A DNA stretch of 64,000 bases, taken from positions 5,828,001-5,892,000 of the forward strand of contig CM060188.1 in assembly GCA_030549335.1 (NCBI GenBank), in the 5' to 3' direction. The position numbers and the translations under genes are program-made. This stretch comes from Pontederia crassipes (lineage: Eukaryota; Streptophyta; Magnoliopsida; Commelinales; Pontederiaceae). Every line of letters begins with the position of its first letter. Position 1 is the stretch's first letter. This document shows, in pieces, positions 43,682-54,815 of the stretch. The notes beneath the pieces were generated by a model that did no database searches, was not told the origin of the DNA, and saw only the letters and a list, made by a program, of their open reading frames with translations.

Positions 43682-46476
43682 CAACACGGTCTTCTTAGTA
43701 AAAAAAACAACAATCATGAAAACGTAAGGCCAACTCTCTCCTTTTACCCAGTTTGTCCTTTTCTGTTTACACCTTTCCCCTTCTATCCTTCTTCTTCGTC
43801 GTATACTATTGCAGCATGTTTCTCTCTCCACTCATTCCCTCCCACAGTCTCTCTCTCTGTTTTCTCTCCCTGCCGGCCAAGTTCCAATGGCTGAGCACCC
43901 TGAGCCAAGACGGCCACTTGGCGAAGCAGCCCTGCCGTCGGATTTTAGCCATCATCAAGAAGGAGGAGGAAGGAGGAGGCAACGGCCGAGCACTCTTCTC
44001 TCTTCTATAAAATGAGGCACTCGGCCCTCCATTTACCCCCTCTGTTTCCCCATTTCTTCCGGCCGAGCTGCTGTCCTCACGTGTTCTTCTTTTCCTCTCC
44101 GGTATGCGAGCAGCGGACGACAGACGGACAACATCGGAGATAAGCTCCGACGCAGGCAGACAACAGCGACACGCGACGAGCACGGACGACGTCGGAGGTC
44201 AGCTCTGACGCAGGCGGGCAGCAGCAACTTTAAGTGTGGGTAGAGACCAGCGAGTAAGGACGCCGGAGACCAGCTCCGGCGACGTAGGAACGAGACACGA
44301 TCAGCAAGGACGAACCTCAATTTCTTAGGCTTCAAGGTGTGTGGTTCGGGATCTACTTCATAAATCATGTCTCTAGAAAAAGAATGCATGCCTGATTCGA
44401 ACCCTATGAATTGATCTGAAAACACGAACGCACTATGCTCCATCGTGTGTGCGAATATGATGAATTGATTGCCATGATTGAAGGACTATTTGTCAATGAC
44501 CATGATGATAAGTATGACTGTACTGAATATGCAAAAACGTGAATGTATGAAATAGAACGAATGTATGCATGACTGAACGGATTTGAACAGTATGAACATG
44601 GTAATTGTCGTATTAATGTTTTATCTTTAGATGCATGCTTAGGAACATGATTGCTGTGTAATAGACGTTAGACGCTTTCTACTTCATGCATGTATGCCCA
44701 TGATGTAACCAGTGCTGCTGTAAACCTCCGGTGATCGCCGGAAAAAGAATGAAACTTAGAACCTGTTTTACGACTCCGTCGAACCCGGCCCGAGTTCCTC
44801 AGAACTCGGCCCGAGCTCGGTATGGTCGCACCGAGTTCACCCGAGCACGGCTCGGGTCCACCATGGACGCCGAGCTCGAGCTCGGGCGAACCAGGCGCCC
44901 GGACCGGGTCACCCACGACCCGGCCCGGATTTTTGCACGGAGAAGACGATCGGGAGAATCACTTCTCCCGACTCGATCGTCTTCCCAACTCGGCTCGGGC
45001 GTACACCCGACCCGGCCCGAGTTCTCTTCTCAGTTTTCACCTCGACAATTGAGCCCGACTTTGATCGAATCGGCCCGGGTTTCTTTTACTAGGCCCGGGT
45101 CAAGACACTGATTTCCGACAATTACGACTTTCGACTTCTTGAACCAATGTGGAAACTTGTGACTTTTGTTATATTGATCCTACAAATCTTATTGTCCCTA
45201 ATCCTATTTGAAACTATGTCTCTCACTTGAATATGATTATTGACCTCTCTTCATGAAATCGAACAGAATTGATTTTGCCAAGAACGATAATGATTTTTTC
45301 GCAAATTCTCCGATGTGCGATAATGACCATGATTTTGAATGTAATGACGACCTTCATGAGCATGATAAAGAATGACGATGAACAACGATGAATTATGACA
45401 TGATGAATAATGATGATGAAAAGCGGCGACCGTACCTCTTCAGTCGACCGAAGTGTTATCGGCAAATGACCGTGACCCTCGGCATTTGTCGTGTGGATTG
45501 GAAGTCATGACCTTATGATCTTGCATCTGATTTTCTAATTAAACTTCCATCCACTAAATTTTCTAAGCAAATAAAGATCCATCGAAAGATGAAGACCTGC
45601 ATTTGCCTTGTTCGATAAATCGAATGACAGGCACAGGTAAGATGAGGGATGATGTTCTAGCCTCGTAATAGGCCCCCTCATGGGTTTACAATTTGCTCTA
45701 TCTAGGCGGGAATTTCTCCCACGGATGGTTCCTTTCGCCGAGAGCGAGGACATCCTAACCCTACGAGGTTCGCCATGGCACTGATCACCCATGTGCATAT
45801 GATGTCTAGATAGCTATATCATCAGTTTTATGCTAACGGTTGAGCTTGCTCCCCTGTGTGATCCCCACAAGTGCATACTGATCATTCGGGAGGCGGTGCT
45901 TCGTGAACGGAGGTCTCGGTAGGGCGGCGTCCTATTGCATATGGTCTTGCTAGAATGTAGTAGTAGCTATCTTATGTACCGTTGCCTGTGTTGGGTTGTG
46001 TATAGTGACGGGTCTTACCGTGTCCTCATGGACCGTAGTCGCTATTTTATCTAGACTAGTCTTGTAGTCACGAGCCACTACCTTTTTAGGCGTATGTGGT
46101 TCATGTTCTATTGCCTCCTATGAAGGTTAGTCAAACCTTTGATATATATATTCAGCTTTCGCATTTGCTTTCATTTGTCGTATAGTCTTCCGCTACGCTA
46201 TTCTCTTTCTTTAAGTCTTCTGCTACACATGTATTTATATAATTGTTAAATCTTCCGCTATGTACGTATATATATCTATTGATTCTTCCGCTATGTTCGC
46301 TATTATTGTGTTCATAAAGCCTTCCGCTGTAATATTATATTCGTTTATTCTTTCGCTACGCATTTTCTTTCATGTTGACGGTCAGGTCAACGAATTGGTC
46401 AAGGAAAGAGGTCAAAGAGTCAAAGATAAGGTAAAAAAAAGTAAAGAATAGCCCAATGTGGCGTCGAGGCGCTACA
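43677..46476 (+). repeat. Right LTR of the chromovirus
   Basis: Begins TGTAACAACACGG and ends GAGGCGCTACA, followed at once by the second GTGCA copy. The TATAAAA box is kept (about 44005). It lacks about 360 bp present in the left LTR; the join lies near 45830 with TTAT on both sides. It carries some 60 bp near 46285-46350 that the left copy has lost. Its final 21 bases include an ATG (46456) in frame with CAF1. Confidence 0.95.
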
Positions 46477-47277
46477 GTGCATGTCCGCTCTGTTTGGAGC
46501 CACAACGTCGACCAGGAGTTCGCGCTCATCCGTGCGGCGGCGCTGCAGCACCGGATTGTGGGCATGGACACGGAGTACCCCGGCATCTTGTTCAAATCCT
46601 CATGCCACCCGTACGCCATGACGCCGGATCAACATTACGGGCTGCTCAAGGCCAACGTCGACGCGCTCAATGTCGTCCAAGTCGGCCTCACATTGTCTGA
46701 CCCGTGGGGTCGACTGCCGGACCTCGGCGATGGTACGGGCACGGGCTACGTATGGGAGTTTAACATCCGGGGATTCCACCCACGGCGCGACCCTCCCGCG
46801 AAGGAGTCGGTGGAGCTTCTCCGGAAACAAGGCATGGACTTCGACGTCCTTGAAAGGGATGGAATCGAGCCCCGACGGTTTGCAGAACTGATGGTCTTCT
46901 CGGGTCTCTTGCTGGATGGCTCCACCATTACCTGGACCACGTTCCAGGGCGTCTATGATTTCGCCTTCTTGATAAAGATCTTGACCGCCGGCCAGGGGCT
47001 ACCGCACAGCCTGGGAGGTTTCGTGAACTTGGTGCGCTGCTATTTCGGGGACATGGTCTTCGACGTGAAGCACTTGATGCGTTTCTGCAATGGGCTCTAC
47101 GGCGGACTGGAGAAGGTGTCGAGGGATCTCAAGGTGGACAAGGTGGTGGGGAAGGGCCACCAGGCAGGCTCCGATAGCCTCCTCACCTTGCAGGTCTTCA
47201 AGAGAGCGATAGAGAAATACTTCGCCGACGGTGGCGTCGAGCAGTACGCCGGGCGCCTCTTCGGATTGACAGCTTAA
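46456..47277 (+). CDS. CAF1: CAF1-like deadenylase body with LTR-derived start
   Basis: CAF1/POP2 proteins are the DEDD-type 3'-5' exonucleases of the CCR4-NOT complex that shorten mRNA poly(A) tails. The open frame is 273 residues. Native coding resumes at 46477 with VHVRSVWSHN. The catalytic residues are all present: Asp38 and Glu40 in MDTEYPG, Asp168 in YDFAFL, and His235 and Asp240 in HQAGSDSLLT. It has no introns, as in many plant CAF1 genes. The first 7 codons (MWRRGAT) come from the right LTR of the inserted retrotransposon and happen to be in frame. The native first 17 codons and promoter lie 12.8 kb upstream. Whether any transcript starts in the right LTR and uses this ATG is unknown. 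Without that, this is a pseudogene with an intact nuclease domain. Confidence 0.88.
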   Translation: MWRRGATVHVRSVWSHNVDQEFALIRAAALQHRIVGMDTEYPGILFKSSCHPYAMTPDQHYGLLKANVDALNVVQVGLTLSDPWGRLPDLGDGTGTGYVWEFNIRGFHPRRDPPAKESVELLRKQGMDFDVLERDGIEPRRFAELMVFSGLLLDGSTITWTTFQGVYDFAFLIKILTAGQGLPHSLGGFVNLVRCYFGDMVFDVKHLMRFCNGLYGGLEKVSRDLKVDKVVGKGHQAGSDSLLTLQVFKRAIEKYFADGGVEQYAGRLFGLTA

Positions 47278-47734
47278 TAAGTGCAGCATTACGAAGCAAG
47301 CACCGCCTATATAGGCTATAGCTCAGGGCTTATAAACATAGGTTTCAAGTATTTTCTATTTGTATGTCCCATATGTATTAGTTTCTATTTAACATTGAAT
47401 TATAAAATAGAAATTGTTCCATGTGTGCATGGCAGCTCATAACATCCAACGCCTTTACGTCTCTCTCTATATATTTAATTTTAAAAGTTTCTTGAAAATA
47501 ATCTTTTACCGTTGGTTGTACTTAATATTCATCACAAATAATCACCTGTCAATCATTTTTCTCATTTGTTGGTCAGAATTATTATTAAATTTGATTTGAT
47601 AAATTCATATAAATAATGAGCTATTGTATAGAAAAAAAATGTTCATAACTCAATACATATAAAAACTGTCCGTGCAAAAGATTTTGTATAGCGATCAAAG
47701 TATATACAATTTTGTGATTATGAAAATTTTAAAA
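47278..47734. other. CAF1 3' flank, AT-rich
   Basis: Probably includes the 3' untranslated region of CAF1. Nothing else was recognised. Confidence 0.5.
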
Positions 47735-48036
47735 TCTATATATATATAAGCAGAGGTAGAAAGTGCCACGTGTCAAGCTCTCATAAATTGAATATATAAA
47801 ATGATAATCTTAATTATATAATGATATATACTCAAACGTCAGTTATTAAAAAATATCTATCTATAACTATATATATATATTAAAAGTGTCACGTGTCGAG
47901 CTCTCATAAATTGAATGTAATAAAAAAATAAAACAGAGATAGAAAGTGACACGTGTCGAGCCCTCATAAATTAAATATATAAAGTGATAATATTATAATT
48001 ATATAATCATGTATACTCAAACGTTAGTTATTAGAA

Positions 48037-48068
<32 letters not shown>

Positions 48069-48200
48069 TACTACGTGTCGAGCTCTCATAAATTGAATGT
48101 ATAAAAAATTAATATTTTAATTATATAATCATGAAAACTCAAAAGCTAGTTATTAAAAATATATATAATTTTATTTATTTATATTTTTAAATTATATATT
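47735..48200. repeat. Tandem array with ACGTGTCGAGCTCTCATAAATTG, possible Helitron 5' end
   Basis: The phrase TGNCACGTGTCNAGCTCTC, followed by ATAAATTGAATRTA, occurs four times (about 47763, 47887, 47948 and 48070). Most are followed by TATAATNATG...ACTCAAACGT and TAGTTATTA. Several copies are preceded by TATATATATATA. The first begins TCTATATATATA after an A, as Helitron 5' ends often do. A related but diverged phrase occurs at about 63000. No 3' hairpin was found before 48731, so the Helitron reading is tentative. The ACGTGTC core also resembles ABRE/G-box sites. Confidence 0.45.
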
Positions 48201-48500
48201 TGTAACGATAAATATAGGGACTTTCAGTTTTATTTGCATACTTGTGCATTCTTTTGAAGGAAAAAGTTCGTGCGAACTTACAAATATAGGTCTGTGCATG
48301 ATAAAAAAATATTTATATATAATTTCTCTCCATTAATAAAAATATTAAATGTTATATATAACTTTTAATTTACATTTGTATACTCGACGCCTTCTTTGAA
48401 GGCATAAAGTATGTGAGGACCTACAAATATAAGTTTATGTACGATAAAAAAATACTTTTATATAATTTCTCTTTGTCTGATAAAAATTAAATATTATATA
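48200..48500. repeat. Imperfect duplication of a 200-bp AT-rich unit
   Basis: Two successive units (about 48235-48350 and 48375-48480) share TGCATACT..., a TTCTTTGAAGG-like phrase, then ACNTACAAATATA, then ATGATAAAAAAATA and TATAATTTCTCT. A third, more diverged relative lies at about 62165-62275, on the other side of the Athila-like element. Confidence 0.55.
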
Positions 48501-48706
48501 AGGAAAGCCAAATTTTATAAAGTTCGAGTTACAGATATGCATTTCATACTCTAATGATGATATCTATTGATGATTAATATAAGTATCATCAAAGTTCTCA
48601 ATATATAGGATAAGTAGCTATGTATGCAGATAGATATATCTACATCTTATATATACAAATAAAGATAAGTAGATATGTATCTACATCTTATATATCTCCT
48701 TATTTA

Positions 48707-48730
48707 TATGTATGTATGTATGTATGTATG
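48707..48730. repeat. (GTAT)n microsatellite, left half
   Basis: GTAT units run directly into the left LTR of the Athila-like element. The same repeat resumes after its right LTR. Confidence 0.93.
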
Positions 48731-50448
48731 TGATGCATGCAAAATACAACATATTTTAGTTAATTATTTTAATTAAATTTTCTGTAATTTGATCATGGCA
48801 TGCATCATTTTTAGTCACTTTTAATCGTAATTTCGGATTTATCAATTTTAATTATTAAATTCTCTGAATATTTTAATTGTGGATGGATTAACTAAATTTT
48901 GATAATTATTTTGCAGAAAAATCGAGATTAAAATGGATTGTGCCGTATCGGCCGAAATTTCGAAGAATTTATCATTACGGCCGAGATTAGGATAAAAGAT
49001 ATCATTTTGGCCGAGATATGGAGGGGGTAAAGATAAAATAATTTCTTACGGCCGAGATTTGGAGGGCGTAATGGCATGAAGATGAAGGGTGTAACAATTA
49101 ATTGATTTTATCTTTTGGGCATAACAAGATAAGTTCCTTCCTTACGGTCGAGATTTGGAGGGGGTAATGGCAATTGAAATCATCCGTTTTGGCCGATATA
49201 TGAAGGCGTAAAGATAAAAGGATTTTTTTTATCTTTTGGGAGTAATAAAAAGGAGTAAAGATAAAATAATTTCCTTACGGCCGAGACTCTAAGGGAGTAA
49301 AGATAAAAAGGATTTATCTTTGGGCGTAATGATAAAAAGGATTTATCTTTGGCCGAGTTTATCTTATAATTTTAAAGTCAACCGTACGATGTTATGGCCG
49401 AGATCAAATTGAAGGCCGTCCGCACCCTATAAATACGTGAAGAATCCATCGTTTCAATTCGTGCTCTGAAGTTCAGGTTTCTTCTACGGCGAGTCGTGAG
49501 CTCTGCAGGCTACGACCAAAAGGAGAGAGGTGCGACGGCTGGAGGTTGATCGCGACCCTGATCAAGTCCGAGAGGCTGCCCGACTGTCTGCCCAATTCGA
49601 TAGCTCTACTTCTATTTTGGGTGTAATTCTTTCGATTATTATTGTTATTTTATTATTATCTCTCCAGAATTTCTAGGATGAACTCTATGTTTTTAGGATT
49701 ATTATTTTAGGAGATTATTAATTGAAGGGAAATGTTTGGACCCTATTTTATTTGATTTAATCTTTTCTGATCAATTATTAATTGTGCTTAATGCTTTTAT
49801 GTTAGTTAATTAAATTTCTGAATTAGGCTATACCAGTTTGTGGAGTGTTTAATTTCAGAATTTATTATACTAATTATAATTGATTTTATTTGAAATTAAT
49901 AATTGACATAAATTTGATAACTAGTGTGTGGATAATCAAGTTTGTGTGGTCTATTAATCTATACCAGTTTGTGGAATAATTAATAGTTTAGAGAATTTAA
50001 TTTAATGCATCTTAATTTTAATACGATTTTGAGGGTACCAGTCGTGGAGACTTCAATTCTTATTAAATTAAGATAGTTCTATATGATTAGATTGAGGGAT
50101 GCCAGTCGTGGAGACCACAAGTTAATCATGTTAGATTACTTTAGGGAGACTCTAATCCATCTTTAAAGATTAAATTTATCTTTTATGGTTCAAATATTTA
50201 TCCTGATCTATTTTCATCCTAAGGCCTAACTTCAACACCACTATCTTATCTTTATCTTATTTTCTCTATTTTATCTTTTAAAACTCATTTTCAAATTCCA
50301 TGTTTTTCCTCTCTTATTAATTTATAAATTTAGATATTGAATTAATAATATTCCTCGTGGGTTCGACACTCTTACTCCTTTTTTTTATATTACTTGAGCG
50401 ACTAGTGCACTTGCTAGCAAATTTTATTATTACAAATTCAACGCATCA
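48731..50448 (+). repeat. Left LTR of the Athila-like element
   Basis: Begins TGATGCATGCAAAATAC and ends ACGCATCA, so the ends are inverted repeats of TGATGC. Promoter box TATAAATA is at 49428-49435. Upstream of it (about 48948-49410) the word CGGCCGA or a one-base variant occurs about nine times. Confidence 0.96.
49428..49435 (+). promoter_or_regulatory. LTR TATA box (Athila-like, left)
   Basis: TATAAATA follows CGCACCC. An identical box lies at 59948-59955 in the right LTR. Transcription would start some 30 bp further, setting the U3/R border near 49460. Confidence 0.7.
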
Positions 50449-50450
50449 AG

Positions 50451-50471
50451 TTTTTGGCGCCGTTGTCGGGG
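50451..50471 (+). other. Primer binding site, Asp-tRNA type
   Basis: TTTTTGGCGCCGTTGTCGGG starts two bases after the LTR. TGGCGCCGTTGCCGGGGA is the usual Athila/Tat primer site (Asp tRNA); here one C is T. Confidence 0.88.
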
Positions 50472-50639
50472 AATATTTTATTAATTAATTTCTGATTTTT
50501 ATGAATTATTAGGAGATGTAAATAATTCTTTGTGCATATGTATTAATTGTTTTAATTATTTTTGTGAATAAACTGACATTTTTTCTTTTGCAGATAAAGG
50601 TCACGATAATTTTTTTTTATTTGTCTACTTTCGGTTTAA

Positions 50640-51900
50640 AATCTGACGCCGATTGGATTTTTTCAAATTACACTGTCGACTTATGGATTTACGACTTTAA
50701 TTTGATATGTCGGCTTTATTAATTTTATGGCCTTGCAATGAATGATTTCTGAGTTCTAAACTTTCAATCTTTACGGCCGTAATATTTATATCCGAATGTT
50801 GTTTTTACGCCATGAGTAATGGATATTGATTTGACCTTGTTTCGGCCGGTTTATCGATGGTTTAAATTTTTTTACACCCTATTCTAATCAGTTTCGACTT
50901 TCATTCTCGGCCGTAACATTTTAATTGTTTGAACTTTTCATATGGATTTGATCTGATTCCGTTGTTTTACGACCGTAAGGAATCGACTTAATTCACTTTC
51001 GGCCGTAATGATTCAATTTTCGACATTTGAGTGGGGTAATATTCTCAAGTTTTATTCGAAATTATTTCGGCCGAAACCCTATTTTTCTTTACGGCCTCGT
51101 GTTGACTTCATCTCGGCCGATGTGACCTCGTCTTAATTGACAATTTAATCTTTTTACGGCCGAGAATGATCTCATGTTTTCTTTTTACGGCCGAGAATTG
51201 ATCTCATGATTTTACGGCCGTAAAATTTCTGAACATTTGTTTTTACGCCATCTTACGACCTTTTAGGCCAATTTATTTGTAATTTTTTCAGTTACGGCCG
51301 TAACATTATAATAGTTTGAACTTTTGATTTGACTTTGTTTTGGCCAAAGTGATTTAGTCTGTCTCGGCAGTAATGGATCATCCGACATGGATTTTACTTC
51401 AACTCGGCCGTAATATATTTCTGAACGAATAAGTTTGATTTAATCTCATTTCGGCTGATTTATATGTGTTGATGTTTTACCTCACGTTCGACTTAATTTT
51501 CATCGATTTACGACCAATATGAATCTTACTCATCTTCGGCCGTAAAAAAATCATCTTTTTTTCTGTCTTACGGCCAAAATTCCACGATAACTAGTTTGTT
51601 ACGGCCGTAATTTAATTGGTTTACGCCTTCGACACTGTTTCAATATTTTTACGGTCGAACGAGTGCTTGATTTTTACGACCATCTACGTGATTTACTTTC
51701 GGTCGATATTAATGTTTGGCATTTGAATTGGTTTTCAAATTTTGAATTTTCGCCATATTTGATAATTTTTCGATGAATTTTCGTGACAGTAATTAGGTTA
51801 ATTTCTCTCGGACATTAATTTTTACGACCTAATGAATACTCGATAATGCCGAAAGACTTTTAAATCTTATTTCTTGGTGACCTAGTATCTGAATTTCTTT
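50640..51900. repeat. Leader region dense in TTACGGCCGTAA-type words
   Basis: Untranslated leader between the primer site and gag. ACGGCCGTAA, TCGGCCGTAA, TACGGCCGAGA and one-base variants recur roughly 20 times at irregular spacing. Several are the complete 12-bp palindrome TTACGGCCGTAA or lack one base of it. The rest is AT-rich without an open frame. Confidence 0.85.
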
Positions 51901-52095
51901 CTTCTTGTATATATTTTTCTTTTATTTTATTCTTTTATCTTACTGAAAATTGGTTGTTGCAGGTACTAATTGAAAATTAAATCACAACCAATCCTGGAAT
52001 CTTCTGATAAGCGCACTAGGAGTTTAAATCCACTGTTGGAATTTGATCCTGAAATTGAAAGAACCTATCGTCGATTACGAAGAAATATAAGAAAA

Positions 52096-53184
52096 ATGGC
52101 GGAACAAGCACGCGACAATCAGAGACTGGAGCAATAGAATGAACTGATTCCACCACATAATAATCGACGAGAAGATGAAGCAGAACTTTCTATGAGAGAA
52201 TATGTCTCGGCCAGATACAGTGACAGAGAATCATGCATCGTGCTGCCTGATATTAACGCAAATAATTTTGAGATAAATTCCGCAATCGTGAGGATGATAC
52301 AAGCATCCCAATTTGGAGGAGGATTTCATGAAGACCCTCACGATCACCTTGACAAATTTCTTACCACTCTAAGCACCTTTAAAAATAATAATGTTTCTTC
52401 TGAAGTTATTCGTTTATTATTATTTCCTCAATCTTTACGTGACAAAGCTTCCACTTGGTTTAAAACTTTGCCTGCAGGATCGATTCGTTCTTGGTTGGAG
52501 CTGGTAGAAAAGTTTGTTGAAAAATATTGTCCACCACAAAAGGCAGGCAAATATCGAAGAGAATTGAGGGCATTTGTTCAAGACGATAACGAGACGTTAT
52601 ATGAAGCCTGGGAACGATATAAGGAACTGGTCAGAGTTCCTGATAATAGAATTCCAAAGTGGCAAGTGATGGAAGATTTCTACTATGGATTACGACCTGC
52701 AGATCAAGACAAACTCGACCAATCAGCAGGAGGGACAGTACTGGGATCTAAACGTCCTAGTGAGATACAAGATATTATTGAAGCTGTAGCCCTTAAGTCA
52801 AGTCAAGAAAGGAGACCACCTCGCCGAACTCATGATGTGCATGCTACAGAAAGTAAAAATTCTTCTGAAGTAGTGACTCAGCTGAAGTCACTTAATAAAA
52901 AATTTGAGCAGATGATGTCATTAATGGTGTGCAACAACTGTGGAGGAGGACATGCGAGCAATTATTGTCCCCAAGCTAACATTTCTAATCCTGATCATAT
53001 TGAAAATGCTAACTTTGTCTCCAATCCATTTTTCAGGAATAATGACTATAGTTGGGGGAACAATCAGAAGTTTCCTTACAGGTCAAATCAAGTGCAAGTT
53101 TTTGAGAAATTTCAGAATCAAGCTCATCCACAAAATTTTACACTTGAGAAAGCAACAAGAAGCTCATGTCCAACAATCGACTAA
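52096..53184 (+). pseudogene. gag: Athila-like gag
   Basis: The ATG at 52096 (MAEQARDNQRLEQ) is followed by a TAG at 52135. The frame then stays open to 53182. The capsid region has GFHEDPHDHLDKFL, LLLFPQSLRDKASTW and FVQDDNETLYEAWERYK, classic retrotransposon gag features, then a zinc knuckle CNNCGGGHASNYC at about 52930. Near 53150 the sense continues in the next frame (KQQEAHVQQ), showing a one-base change. The protein is normally a capsid precursor for cytoplasmic particles. Confidence 0.92.
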
Positions 53185-54815
53185 TCCTATGGAAGAGATT
53201 ATGGCAAGAGTTATTGACACTATGCAAATCATGCAGAAGACAATGGAAATAAGAGCAAACAATCAAGATGCTACAATCAGGAATTTAGAAATGCAAATAG
53301 GGCAAATGGCCAATATGATGGCAGGACGTGCACCAGGGACTCTTCCAAGCAATACAGAGAAAAATCCTAAAGAAGAGACCAAAGCGATGACTCTTAGAAG
53401 TGGGAAACAATTGAGAAGTCTGAGATCAGATTCCCCGCCAAGAGTAATTGATCATAAAGAAGAAACTGAAGCATCAAAGACACAAGATCAGACTACTGTA
53501 GATATCAATCTGAAGAAAAGAGAAACTGACAATTCAAAAAATACCAACATAAAGGATCTACCCTATCCACAGAAATTTCGCAAAGAACAGTTAGATAAGC
53601 AATTTTCTCGCTTTCTTGATATTCTGAAGCAATTATCTATTAACATTCCATTTCATGAAGCTTTACAGATGATGCCGAGCTATGCTAAATTCATGAAGGA
53701 TATATTATCCTCAAAAAGAAAGTTTGAAAATACTGGGAGAGTAATGTTGACATCGGAGTGTAGTGCCACTTATGATCGAGATATACCTAAAAAATTGAAG
53801 GATCCGAGAACCTTCACTATACCTTGCACTATAGAAAAATTCTTTTGTGCACAAGCTTTATGTGATCTTGGTGCTAGTATAAGTTTAATGCCTTACTCTA
53901 TATTTGTGCAGCTAGGTTATGAAGAACTAGAAGAAACAAGCATTACTCTTCAATTTGCAGATTCTTCATGCAAAAGACCCCAAGGAATATTAAGAGATGT
54001 TTTGGTAAAAGTTGATAAATTTATTTTTCCTGTAGATTTTATTGTTCTGGATATGAAGGTAGATGAAAAAACCCCTATCATCCTCGGGAGACCATTTCTA
54101 GCCACAGGAAATGCACTTATAGACGTTCAACAAGGGATGCTCACACTTCGCGTCAACAACGAAGACATCACTTTCAATATAAAAAATTATCTCAAACAAC
54201 CTTTTGATCACTCATCCTGTTATGCTATTGATTCTATAGAAGATGACACGACTGATGCTTTTGATGATATTATTGTAGATTTTGTTTCAGATCCATATGC
54301 TAAGGAAGCTTTGGAAATGATGGAGGATTCTAGAGAAATTGTGGGAGAGGATAATGTGCCAATAACAACAGAGACATTCGAGGACGAAATTGAAAAATTG
54401 GATTGTCCTCCAAAATTCGAACTTAAAGAACTTCCATCTCATTTAAGATATGCTTTTCTTGAAAATAACACTTACCCAGTTATCATATCTGCTGACTTGA
54501 CAGATGACGTGAAGAATAAACTTCTGGAAGTATTAAGGCAACACAAGAAAGCAATTGCTTGGTCTATTTCAGATATCAGGGGAATCTCTCCTACAATTTG
54601 CATGCACAAGATTTTGATGGAGGACAATGCCAAACCAATTGCTCAATATCAAAGAAGGCTCAACCCAACTTTAAAGGAAGTTGTAAGAAAGGAGGTCATC
54701 AAACTCCTTGAAGCAGGTATTATATATGTCATTTCTGATAGTTCATGGATAAGTCATGTGCAGGTAGTTCCTAAGAAAGGAGGAATCACTGTGGTAAGTA
54801 ACAAAATAATGAATT
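53150..54815 (+). pseudogene. pro: Athila-like gag C-terminus, protease and start of RT
   Basis: Open in the frame +1 to gag. The first 70 codons of the formal frame (52940-53150) only shadow gag. It contains MTLRSGKQL, typical of the region after the gag zinc knuckle. An aspartic protease follows with CDLGASISLMP (Athila-type, Leu where most have Ser or Thr) and the second landmark IILGRPFL (about 54077). The beginning of reverse transcriptase is here (EVIKLLEAGIIY, VVPKKGG). The frame ends at 54815, and sense continues one base off from about 54800. Confidence 0.9.

Larger units (their letters stand above)
33642..46476 (+). mobile_element. Ty3/gypsy chromovirus (Tekay/Del-like), inserted in CAF1
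   Basis: A complete but inactive element of 12.8 kb, of which 2.05 kb is a nested CACTA transposon. It has two long LTRs (3123 and 2800 bp), a 5-bp GTGCA target duplication (33637-33641 and 46477-46481) and an initiator-Met tRNA primer site. Gag, protease, reverse transcriptase, RNase H and integrase follow in Ty3 order, with a C-terminal segment resembling the chromodomain region of Tekay/Del elements. The very long LTRs also fit that clade. In a 640-bp stretch of the LTRs compared by eye (from 34560) about 5% of sites differ, so the insertion is clearly older than the Athila-like element. Gag and pol carry numerous stops and changed catalytic residues. Confidence 0.95.

Noticed and set aside
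48731..48745. Left LTR start as part of the surrounding microsatellite array
   Set aside because: The TGATGCATGC start is repeated exactly at 59252 and pairs with ACGCATCA ends, so it is a true LTR border.
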